From Prinsepia uniflora (taxonomy: Eukaryota; Streptophyta; Magnoliopsida; Rosales; Rosaceae): DNA of 64,000 nt. Location of the stretch: positions 93,756,721-93,820,720 of the forward strand of contig CM064861.1 in the NCBI GenBank assembly GCA_032719365.1, written 5' to 3'. The stretch's first letter is position 1; every line of letters starts with the position of its first letter. Of the stretch, positions 12,378 through 22,549 are shown one piece after another. A program made the position numbers and the translations under genes. The notes under the pieces are model-generated. The model ran no database searches. It was given only the letters and a program-made list of their open reading frames with translations, and was not told the origin of the DNA.

Positions 12378-12481
12378 GTCTGACACCCAAAAAAACGTTC
12401 CAAATTTAACCTCAAAAGTTCAAATGCATAAATAACCAAATCAAAGTTATACATCAAATCCGAATTAAACAGATGTCAGAC
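12378..12481 (-). other. Terminal stem motif of LTR B
   Basis: GTCTGACA at 12378-12385 and TGTCAGAC at 12474-12481 are complementary, and the first adjoins CCTGCTCCC. It is equivalent to the 63240-63344 pair in the other B copy. Confidence 0.7.
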
Positions 12482-13027
12482 CAGGGATAAAGTCCAAAAT
12501 TACAAATTGCGAGCACGACTCTAAAATAATCCTGCGGGTAAACCACCCAACAGGGGTTTAGGTACGCAGAAGTAGATCTATGTCTCAGTCTCAGGATCCT
12601 CCTCTACCTCAGTAGCACAACCTAGAGGGGTTACCAAAACATTAAGGGTGAGTGGGCCGAAACTCAAAGTTTATAAAACCGTTTAATAAGTAAAACATAT
12701 AATTTACCCCTCCGTTTTCCAAACATGCATGCATCAACATTTAAAACCATAAATCATATATAATAACCATAAGACATATAGTAAAACCATAAACATAATT
12801 ATAACCACTGCACAATACACTCCGCTCTTGACATCCCAGATGTCCGACGTCCCTGACGTCCAATAAGGTCACAGTCCCAAGGCTACGCGTGCCACTCGGG
12901 GTCTCATTCCCAAGTCCAATTCCCGAACCCAGTCCAGGTATAGCATCCCAGATGCCTAGCGTCTAGACGCTTGATGACAGGACCCATCCCAATCCCCCCG
13001 GGATTAGTGCGGGATGACCCTGCTCCC

Positions 13028-13048
13028 GTCTGACACGAAGTGTCAGAC
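13028..13048 (-). other. Conserved terminal hairpin of LTR A
   Basis: GTCTGACAC-GAA-GTGTCAGAC on the plus strand is a perfect 9-bp stem with a 3-base loop. In element orientation the stem is followed by GGGAGCAGGG, and the LTR ends about 45 bp further on. Equivalent copies lie at the same offset (+53) in LTRs 2-5. Position near the LTR 3' end would fit an RNA 3'-end or termination signal, which is inference. Confidence 0.75.
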
Positions 13049-13180
13049 AAGGGATATTTCCGACCTTTGCCCTCCCGGGCTATCAGAGTACGCCAGGATC
13101 CGGAGGAGGCATGTGATATCTCGGTCTCTGCTACAGTCCACATCCGATGTCAACCTGAAGGGCAGTCAAAACATTAAAAA

Positions 13181-13192
13181 CTGTGAGTGGAC
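13181..13192 (-). other. Long-range inverted motif, partner 1 (LTR A)
   Basis: CTGTGAGTGGAC is the exact reverse complement of GTCCACTCACAG at 14451-14462, 1.26 kb away. AGCATGCATGCAT lies about 60 bp inside it. The pair recurs in every intact A LTR. Confidence 0.75.
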
Positions 13193-13777
13193 AAAACAAG
13201 AGTTTATAAAAACATTTAATAAGAAGACATTTGTACCCTCCACTAAAAAGCATGCATGCATTCGAAAACCATTTATCCAAAACAAACCATATGTGGGACT
13301 AAGCCCAAAGCAGATATAAACCAAGGTCGAAAGGACCACAATGAATACGACCATACGGGCCACTGCCCAATCCATACGGGACTCGGCCCCAAACCATAAA
13401 GAAACCAAGTACACGAGCCACTGCTCAAATCCTGTGCACACCTGTGCACACCACATATCATATATCATATATACATCACATACATATATATAAGTCACAC
13501 AACCAATCCTGTCACGGTATCCAAAGCTACGCGCGTGCTACCCGGGTCTCAATCCGAGTCATCTCAAAGTCAAGGTCAATGTCCGTAGATCAATGACCCT
13601 CCCTGAAGGTAACGAACCATAGCCTTCCTGAGAGTAAGGAACCCAACTGGGGGGTGACTTCACTCAGTCGGTGCTCCGTGACTACTCCGGGGTCCACCCA
13701 GGCCAACGACCCTCCCCGGAGGAGATAATAGAAGTAAAGGAAGGTAGACGAACATATATATACATAACATAAACATT

Positions 13778-14110
13778 CATGACCGGTTCCCCTGAACCGT
13801 CATGAATCCATAATATCCATAATCAGGTAACATGCCGGTTCCCATAAACCGTCATGTACCGTAATAACATAACCGAGGTAACATGCCGGTTCCCATAAAC
13901 CGTCATGTACCGTAATAACCAACAAGGGTTCATGCCGGTTCCCATAAACCGTCATGTACCGTAATAACATAACCGAGGTAACATGCCGGTTCCCATAAAC
14001 CGTCATGTACCGTAATAACCAACAAGGGTTCATGCCGGTTCCCATAAACCGTCATGAACCATGATACCATAACAAGGGTTCATGCCGGTTCCCATAAACC
14101 GTCATGAACC
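13778..14110 (-). repeat. Seven-unit hairpin minisatellite in LTR 1
   Basis: Core units CATGCCGGTTCCCATAAACC begin at 13831, 13882, 13931, 13982, 14031 and 14081, spaced 49-51 bp, with an alternating long/short pattern. A variant unit (CCGGTTCCCCTGAACCG) sits at 13781. Each core can fold: CATG-CGGTT pairs with AACCG-CATG around a CCCATA loop. The same array is at the same offset (about +800) in LTRs 2, 3, 4 and 5, near 20190, 26606, 33018 and 39431. Confidence 0.88.
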
Positions 14111-14450
14111 TGGGAATCCATTTAAGGTTTCTTGACCTGAAATCAAAACCGTAAAGTGACTGGGTCTCGTACCCGAACATAGGACACCAACTGGGCACCG
14201 TGCCCGGAATCTGAGGTCATATGCCCGAGACAAAACCAAATGGGTTTCATACCCGAGTTTATCATTTTGAAATCCAAATTCAGTTCATTTAAATCAATAA
14301 AGAAATACAGACCCGTATAAGCACCGTATAAGGCCGAAACCTCGAAATACGTGCTTATACGTAACCACATACAAATGCACCCATGGCATCATCAAACAAG
14401 TAAATAAACATATAATAAACATTTATGCATGCACCAATTTAGAAAACAAG

Positions 14451-14462
14451 GTCCACTCACAG
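14451..14462 (-). other. Long-range inverted motif, partner 2 (LTR A)
   Basis: GTCCACTCACAG, complementary to 13181-13192, preceded about 25 bp away by TATGCATGCACC. Confidence 0.75.
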
Positions 14463-14755
14463 ACCGTCCGAGCTACCGCCTCGATTTGCGTGCCATACGG
14501 CTCCCCGAGCCGATCACCGTCACCGGGACTCCCAAACCTGTCCAAATCGTAATAGAAGGTTACTAACTACTTAATTAACCTCCCACTAAAGCCCCGTAAT
14601 TTTCCCGTATTTTTAACTATTTTTAATCCCGAACCTAAACCTTCCGATGCCCCGAAACATATCGAGACGGTGTCCGATCGACACAAAACCAGTCCCAAAA
14701 TGTTCGTTACATCGAATAGATGCTTTCACATGTTGGAACCTTCCCCAGATTCCCT

Positions 14756-14815
14756 GCCACGCGCCCTCACGCGCCGCCTGAAGTGGCTGCGCGTGGGCTT
14801 CACGCGCCTGCTACA
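14756..14815 (-). other. GC-rich palindromic block of LTR A
   Basis: GCGCGTG at 14789-14795 and CACGCGC at 14801-14807 form a 7-bp stem, next to CACGCGCCCTCACGCGCCGC. The block is kept in families B, E and H and stands out from its AT-richer surroundings. Confidence 0.75.
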
Positions 14816-14835
14816 GTACCTGCTTACGTCATCGC

Positions 14836-14985
14836 TGACGTCAGCATGACGTCATCACTGACAGCCCCTGACAGTGACACGTGTCACGCTCCCATTGGCC
14901 CACTGTCTGACATGTCAGTCTGACATTGTCAGATCTGACATGATGACGTCATCCCTGACATGATGACGTCATCAGGATGACGTCA
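14836..14985 (-). promoter_or_regulatory. Cluster of TGACGTCA palindromes (bZIP-type sites) in LTR A
   Basis: TGACGTCA occurs at 14836, 14847, 14944, 14964 and 14978, with GACACGTGTCAC (a G-box core) near 14876 and many TGTCAGA and CTGACA half-sites between. TGACGTCA is the core bound by plant TGA and related bZIP factors. In element orientation it lies about 1.2-1.3 kb into the LTR, a plausible enhancer. LTR 5 has one additional 20-bp unit, hence six sites. A promoter role is inferred. Confidence 0.6.
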
Positions 14986-15743
14986 TCAGTCATCCCCTAC
15001 ATCAATCAGACCGGTCCGAACCGGTCCGGTCCGGTTTTTCCTGCGACTTGGACCGGCGTAACCGGTCCAGGTGTCCTTCTCCCTCATTTTCGGTCCGATT
15101 TCATCCATTCCAATTCCTAAATTCCTATTTCTTCATTTCCTATCAATCCTAATTAACTAAACAACCTAAAACCTACGAAATCCGACCGGTCCAATTTGAA
15201 CCTCACGGTTCAATTTTTCCCGATCAGTCTACATGGCTTCTCAGCCGTCAACCACCACCAAAACCGTCCTAAAACCTTCCTAGCATCCTACTAATCATTC
15301 CCTAATCATTTTAAACCAACCATAATGCTCACATTGAAAAATGAGGAAAAACGGGCTTACCGGGTACCCGATCGGGTTTCGGGCTCCCGCCACCGCCCAC
15401 GGCGGTTCCAGCCACCAGCTGCCGTCCTAGTCCTCCTCTCTCACTCTCCTGGTTCCTCAGATCATAAGGGATGAAGGTGTTGGGATTTTGGGTGAAATGG
15501 GATCGGGTAATGGATGGAGGAAAAAATGGAAGAAATGGATGCACGGTGAATGGGTTTGGTGCATGAGTAGGTGGGGTTGGCCAGTGGATGGGTGACAAGT
15601 GTCACTCATCCATTGGGCCTCCATTAAATTTCTGGGCCCACTAGAAACAAAACTGCACTTTTTGTCTCGTAAAACGTGCCATCGTGAATAGTAACCGGGA
15701 ACTTCCGTGAATCGTAACTTCGCCGTCGAACGTCCGCATTCGA

Positions 15744-15929
15744 CGTGCCGCCTGTCTACGGATTCGTATCGTCCTTATCTACGTAACGGTCTTCGGCCCT
15801 CGGCCATCGGACCTCCCGATCAAAAAGTCAACTTTTGACCTCCTATTCACCCAAATTACCAAAATGCCCCTAAACTTCCGAACGTCATAACTTCTTCCTC
15901 GAACGTCGGAATTGAACGTGCCACCTGTC
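15744..15929 (-). other. Duplicated GACAGGYGGCACG modules of LTR A
   Basis: CGTGCCGCCTGTC at 15744-15756 and CGTGCCACCTGTC at 15917-15929, 173 bp apart, each within about 70 bp of wider similarity (AACGTCCG/AACGTCGG, GAACTTCCG, TAACTTC). Families B, E and H keep both copies at 172-175 bp. Confidence 0.75.
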
Positions 15930-16137
15930 TATGAACTCGTGACGTCACGAACTACGTCACGGTCATCGGTCAAAGTCCATTTGACTGCCTGATTAAAAAG
16001 TCAACGTTTTGCCACCATCAGGGGCAAAACGGTCATTTCGCACCGTTCGTCCGATTTCGCTCTACTAATCACGGATTAGCCTCACTAATCGTGATTAGTC
16101 ACTAATCTAATCTAGGAATTTGGGACGGGTCGTTACA

Positions 16138-16150
16138 ACCTTCCCTCCTT
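16138..16150 (-). other. Polypurine tract of interior 1
   Basis: The minus strand reads AAGGAGGGAAGGT immediately before LTR start TGTAACGACCCGTCCC. It is the expected primer for plus-strand DNA synthesis. Identical tracts lie at 22550-22562, 28966-28978 and 35379-35391. Confidence 0.88.
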
Positions 16151-19100
16151 AATTAATTTCGTCCTCGAAATTCCAACCGACCTAAACCCAACCGTTCTTC
16201 CCTCCTTAATTTAGTTCCGTTCTCGAAACTCCAACTATCCTGATTCCACAACCTCCACCTCGTGGAAATAATTCGACCTACCACGCAACGCGTGTACGCT
16301 AGTACACCCACTAACCAGAACAATACTTACTCGTCTGTAGCCAGACGTACCGCTAACATCCATATCGTATCGACTACGTTCGACCACGTCGAATGACAGT
16401 AGTCATGCGTTCTGAATTGACACTACTTGTCAAATCTACCGTTTCGTTGACATAACCAACTAGACGGTTCCGTGCTCAACCGCTAACTATCCTGACATCT
16501 ATTCCCACTGGGAGTCACCAAAACTCACTAACCGATCCACGATGACACCTCCAACAAATTGTCACCACTTGACAGTCGTCAATCGAAATCTGTCACTATA
16601 CTCACTCGTGGTTACACTAACCAACAATTCACACGACCTGTGTGTAACTAGACCCATCAGAAATACCATGACCCAATGCACGGTATCCAATGTCCAGTTC
16701 ACGACCTCGACTAATTCAATGGTATCGGACTAAGCCGACTACCAATACGCTCTCCAATGTACCACTGGTATACCCTATATATCGTCACCAGACATCCCAA
16801 GTCTGCCCGGTGTCGTACCTCGAACAATGAACAAGGTACGTACAACTACCCATCAATCAGCCTACAACCACCTAGGTTGTAGTCAATCACGTTTCAATTA
16901 TGGAGTCCATCTGTCCGATCTAGACAAATCGAAACTCCAACCCATTATCTATTTCCAAATCCGAACCCGAATCCGCAATTTCGTAAGAAATCCCGAATCC
17001 AAATCCAGAAATCATATCCATAATCATGTCCAAATTCGAATCCAAAATCATTATTCCGTAAGCTAGCATTTGGAATAACCATTCCGAACCCAAATCCATA
17101 AAAGAAAATCCACAGTCAAGCTTTAGAATCAAATCCTGAATCGTCACCCAGAATCCGATTCCAAACCCCAACTCCAGAAATCCTCTTTCAAGTTCCAAAA
17201 TCAAATTCTAAATCGTCATCTAGAAATCTGATTCCGAAACCTGAAATATCGTTCACGTCTACCGAGACGTACCAAAACCAAACCTATCGGTTACCCGCTC
17301 AACCGATTACCACAATATGATCGATTGACTTCATAGGGAAGTCAATCCCAACATCAACACAATACTAGGTCAGACAAAATCCGACCTCGTTAGACACCTA
17401 CTCATCGGACAACTACTCAGGCGAGTAGTAAGCCATATGGGATTTACCTCGAAAAGAAGTTCAGTCCCAACATGCTCCACTCAACCTCCAAGTAAGAGTA
17501 ATAACTCTCCACCTATCTGGATATCCAAATCATGATCCAGATCCAACACTACGTCAAACGACTATAGACGTCACGATCGAGACTGTGGGTCCTCCCCAAT
17601 CACCTCGTATCGATCCTTGGCATTCCACCTAGGAAAATCCAAAGATGATCCAAGACGATGACATCAAAACTCGTCCTATGTGCAGACAACCAAACTCGCT
17701 GCATTCACCACGTCACGTAAACCAACATCGTCTGCCACCAATGAGAAATCTCAGTCACCTAACTTCGATATACTCATCTCCTCCTGATGGTCCAGAACAA
17801 ATCCCGGGTCCACCAACCAATACACAATCAGTGTACGAGTGGCAACCAACAACATCAATAACATCTACATCCTCTACCACCATCAAGTATGGTAGAACCT
17901 GAGAAGTCACCCAAAACGACTTCGACATACCCGTTACCAATGCGGAAAACCCGCATTCCACTCGTCACCTCATTCGCAACCTCTCGCGATTCCGAAGTTC
18001 CAACAAGATTGGAAACAACATACCCGGACATCAACCACGTGTCCCCTAACCAGTTTAACTCTATCTGAGTTCCACTCCTGAACCACAGATACCGAACATA
18101 TGCCCATTACGACGGTGTCACACCCCGATCCGTAACTCATCGTCATCACGATCACCGGCACCGACACCAGCACTAGCACTAGTACCAGCACCATCACTAT
18201 CACCTGTCAGCATCAGCACACAAGCATCCTCACTAGCATCAGTACTGACGCTAGCACACCGTGTGCAAAACTGACCACCCTGGATCTCCGCTCATACCAA
18301 GCGACGATCGCGTACCTCTGCTCGTATAGGAGAAACTCTGTCTCCCTCGTACCTGACAACTCTGGGTACAGTCACCCTGACAACTCATGCGAGAAAAAGA
18401 AACGTCACCTGAACTTCACCGATTACCAACAATCGTAACTACAACCACTCTCGGTAGTAGTGCCTGCCACAACTCGTGCAGACCAAGCCACCAGATATAG
18501 CGATCTAGACTCCGCATCCAACGGAATCCATCGACCGTACCAACTACTCCGTATCCCCGCTCCGGGATTCCATCGACAAGTACCAACCCTGATAACTTGT
18601 CCAACCAAACTCTAACCAGTCGCAACTCGACTAACCCAATGTCGTCTACCAGGTCACCCGCGACCTTAGTTGCACCAACCCACAACTGAAGTAGCACGAC
18701 AACCAACTCGGTCTAACCGATACGTACAACCCTGACTGCGAAGTGCAGTCCCAACACAAGCTGACATGACTAGACCGACTAACGAATCCAAATCCGAATA
18801 GTCGTCCAAGTCAAACCACCAGTCAACTCACATTTCCGAACCATACACATAAGGTAGGGTTCCACAATCAAGCCCTAGGGTCACTCTGAACCCAACTGCG
18901 AAAAGCAGTAAAATCAACAATCTGACCGACTCCGCGGTCTTGACATCGTAATGACGTCAATCCAATCCTACCGTAAGTCCAATCAGGATCCTCGAATCCG
19001 GCTGCTAACTGCCGACTGCAGTAAATCCATTTAACTCAACATAATCTGACCATCTAATGGTCACACTCCTAACCAGTCGTCGGAATCGATCCTACGACAT

Positions 19101-19371
19101 CGTGAAGACGATCCCAACTAACCGTCTCACGATCCAAAACTCTAACGTAATACTACGTTAAGCCTTCCGTAGGGTTCCACACTGCCAACCCTGACAGAAC
19201 CATGGCAACCCCGGCATCGAGTGCCGAACCAAGGCTTGCCAATCCTACTAACTATCGTACTGGCACCCTAACTATCAGGTTGACCATGAACTGCAGCCCA
19301 TTGAGATATCACATCCTCGACCTGTGTACATACTCCAAGAGCTACACGGTTGCTCGAATAGAGACAACCCC

Positions 19372-19383
19372 GCTCTGATACCA
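19372..19383 (-). other. Primer binding site, initiator tRNA-Met type
   Basis: The minus strand reads TGGTATCAGAGC, the standard plant initiator tRNA-Met site, 3 bp inside the LTR. Identical sites are at 25788-25799, 32200-32211 and 38613-38624, one per interior. Confidence 0.93.
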
Positions 19384-19386
19384 CAC

Positions 19387-22300
19387 TGACAGGACCCATC
19401 CCAATCCCCCCGGGATTAGTGCGGGATGACCCTGCTCCCGTCTGACACGAAGTGTCAGACAAGGGATATTTCCGACCTTTGCCCTCCCGGGCTATCAGAG
19501 TACGCCAGGATCCGGAGGAGGCATGTGATATCTCGGTCTCTGCTACAGTCCACATCCGATGTCAACCTGAAGGGCAGTCAAAACATTAAAAACTGTGAGT
19601 GGACAAAACAAGAGTTTATAAAAACATTTAATAAGAAGACATTTGTACCCTCCACTAAAAAGCATGCATGCATTCGAAAACCATTTATCCAAAACAAACC
19701 ATATGTGGGACTAAGCCCAAAGCAGATATAAACCAAGGTCGAAAGGACCCCAATGAATACGACCATACGGGCCACTGCCCAATCCATACGGGACTCGGCC
19801 CCAAACCATAAAGAAACCAAGTACACGAGCCACTGCTCAAATCCTGTGCACACCTGTGCACACCACATATCATATATCATATATACATCACATACATATA
19901 TATAAGTCACACAACCAATCCTGTCACGGTATCCAAAGCTACGCGCGTGCTACCCGGGTCTCAATCCGAGTCATCTCAAAGTCAAGGTCAATGTCCGTAG
20001 ATCAATGACCCTCCCTGAAGGTAACGAACCATAGCCTTCCTGAGAGTAAGGAACCCAACTGGGGGGTGACTTCACTCAGTCGGTGCTCCGTGACTACTCC
20101 GGGGTCCACCCAGGCCAACGACCCTCCCCGGAGGAGATAATAGAAGTAAAGGAAGGTAGACGAACATATATATACATAACATAAACATTCATGACCGGTT
20201 CCCCTGAACCGTCATGAATCCATAATATCCATAATCAGGTAACATGCCGGTTCCCATAAACCGTCATGTACCGTAATAACATAACCGAGGTAACATGCCG
20301 GTTCCCATAAACCGTCATGTACCGTAATAACCAACAAGGGTTCATGCCGGTTCCCATAAACCGTCATGTACCGTAATAACATAACCGAGGTAACATGCCG
20401 GTTCCCATAAACCGTCATGTACCGTAATAACCAACAAGGGTTCATGCCGGTTCCCATAAACCGTCATGAACCATGATACCATAACAAGGGTTCATGCCGG
20501 TTCCCATAAACCGTCATGAACCTGGGAATCCATTTAAGGTTTCTTGACCTGAAATCAAAACCGTAAAGTGACTGGGTCTCGTACCCGAACATAGGACACC
20601 AACTGGGCACCGTGCCCGGAATCTGAGGTCATATGCCCGAGACAAAACCAAATGGGTTTCATACCCGAGTTTATCATTTTGAAATCCAAATTCAGTTCAT
20701 TTAAATCAATAAAGAAATACAGACCCGTATAAGCACCGTATAAGGCCGAAACCTCGAAATACGTGCTTATACGTAACCACATACAAATGCACCCATGGCA
20801 TCATCAAACAAGTAAATAAACATATAATAAACATTTATGCATGCACCAATTTAGAAAACAAGGTCCACTCACAGACCGTCCGAGCTACCGCCTCGATTTG
20901 CGTGCCATACGGCTCCCCGAGCCGATCACCGTCACCGGGACTCCCAAACCTGTCCAAATCGTAATAGAAGGTTACTAACTACTTAATTAACCTCCCACTA
21001 AAGCCCCGTAATTTTCCCGTATTTTTAACTATTTTTAATCCCGAACCTAAACCTTCCGATGCCCCGAAACATATCGAGACGGTGTCCGATCGACACAAAA
21101 CCAGTCCCAAAATGTTCGTTACATCGAATAGATGCTTTCACATGTTGGAACCTTCCCCAGATTCCCTGCCACGCGCCCTCACGCGCCGCCTGAAGTGGCT
21201 GCGCGTGGGCTTCACGCGCCTGCTACAGTACCTGCTTACGTCATCGCTGACGTCAGCATGACGTCATCACTGACAGCCCCTGACAGTGACACGTGTCACG
21301 CTCCCATTGGCCCACTGTCTGACATGTCAGTCTGACATTGTCAGATCTGACATGATGACGTCATCCCTGACATGATGACGTCATCAGGATGACGTCATCA
21401 GTCATCCCCTACATCAATCAGACCGGTCCGAACCGGTCCGGTCCGGTTTTTCCTGCGACTTGGACCGGCGTAACCGGTCCAGGTGTCCTTCTCCCTCATT
21501 TTCGGTCCGATTTCATCCATTCCAATTCCTAAATTCCTATTTCTTCATTTCCTATCAATCCTAATTAACTAAACAACCTAAAACCTACGAAATCCGACCG
21601 GTCCAATTTGAACCTCACGGTTCAATTTTTCCCGATCAGTCTACATGGCTTCTCAGCCGTCAACCACCACCAAAACCGTCCTAAAACCTTCCTAGCATCC
21701 TACTAATCATTCCCTAATCATTTTAAACCAACCATAATGCTCACATTGAAAAATGAGGAAAAACGGGCTTACCGGGTACCCGATCGGGTTTCGGGCTCCC
21801 GCCACCGCCCACGGCGGTTCCAGCCACCAGCTGCCGTCCTAGTCCTCCTCTCTCACTCTCCTGGTTCCTCAGATCATAAGGGATGAAGGTGTTGGGATTT
21901 TGGGTGAAATGGGATCGGGTAATGGATGGAGGAAAAAATGGAAGAAATGGATGCACGGTGAATGGGTTTGGTGCATGAGTAGGTGGGGTTGGCCAGTGGA
22001 TGGGTGACAAGTGTCACTCATCCATTGGGCCTCCATTAAATTTCTGGGCCCACTAGAAACAAAACTGCACTTTTTGTCTCGTAAAACGTGCCATCGTGAA
22101 TAGTAACCGGGAACTTCCGTGAATCGTAACTTCGCCGTCGAACGTCCGCATTCGACGTGCCGCCTGTCTACGGATTCGTATCGTCCTTATCTACGTAACG
22201 GTCTTCGGCCCTCGGCCATCGGACCTCCCGATCAAAAAGTCAACTTTTGACCTCCTATTCACCCAAATTACCAAAATGCCCCTAAACTTCCGAACGTCAT

Positions 22301-22549
22301 AACTTCTTCCTCGAACGTCGGAATTGAACGTGCCACCTGTCTATGAACTCGTGACGTCACGAACTACGTCACGGTCATCGGTCAAAGTCCATTTGACTGC
22401 CTGATTAAAAAGTCAACGTTTTGCCACCATCAGGGGCAAAACGGTCATTTCGCACCGTTCGTCCGATTTCGCTCTACTAATCACGGATTAGCCTCACTAA
22501 TCGTGATTAGTCACTAATCTAATCTAGGAATTTGGGACGGGTCGTTACA
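19387..22549 (-). repeat. Family A LTR 2 (3163 bp)
   Basis: Shared by interior 1 (as 5' LTR) and interior 2 (as 3' LTR). Near identical to LTRs 1 and 3, with the same internal motif order. Confidence 0.92.

Larger units (their letters stand above)
12975..16137 (-). repeat. Family A LTR 1 (3163 bp)
   Basis: First LTR of the array, the downstream (3') LTR for interior 1 in element orientation. It carries a private base in GGACCACAATG near 13327-13337, where the other four read GGACCCCAATG. Its left edge abuts LTR B sequence CTTGA at 12970-12974, which would be one copy of the target duplication; the other copy is lost with the deleted right end. Confidence 0.92.
16138..19386 (-). mobile_element. 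Family A interior 1 (3249 bp, non-coding)
   Basis: Lies between LTRs 1 and 2. The longest frame is about 96 codons and none resembles Gag or Pol. A stretch at 16930-17240 is rich in diverged AATCC-GAA repeats. Length, primer site and purine tract fit a LARD-type element that depends on enzymes from an autonomous relative. Confidence 0.85.

Noticed and set aside
13181..13192. GTGAGT as a splice donor defining an LTR intron
   Set aside because: The motif occurs in both orientations in each LTR with conserved complementarity, and no matching acceptor or coding exon is visible. An inverted pair explains it better, though splicing is not ruled out.
13831..14106. Regularly spaced 26-base repeats resembling a CRISPR array
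   Set aside because: The spacers are also repeated, units alternate 49 and 51 bp, and the array is part of a plant retroelement LTR. It is a minisatellite.
19372..19383. tRNA-like sequence at the primer sites
   Set aside because: Only 12 bases complementary to a tRNA 3' end are present; there is no cloverleaf and no tRNA gene.
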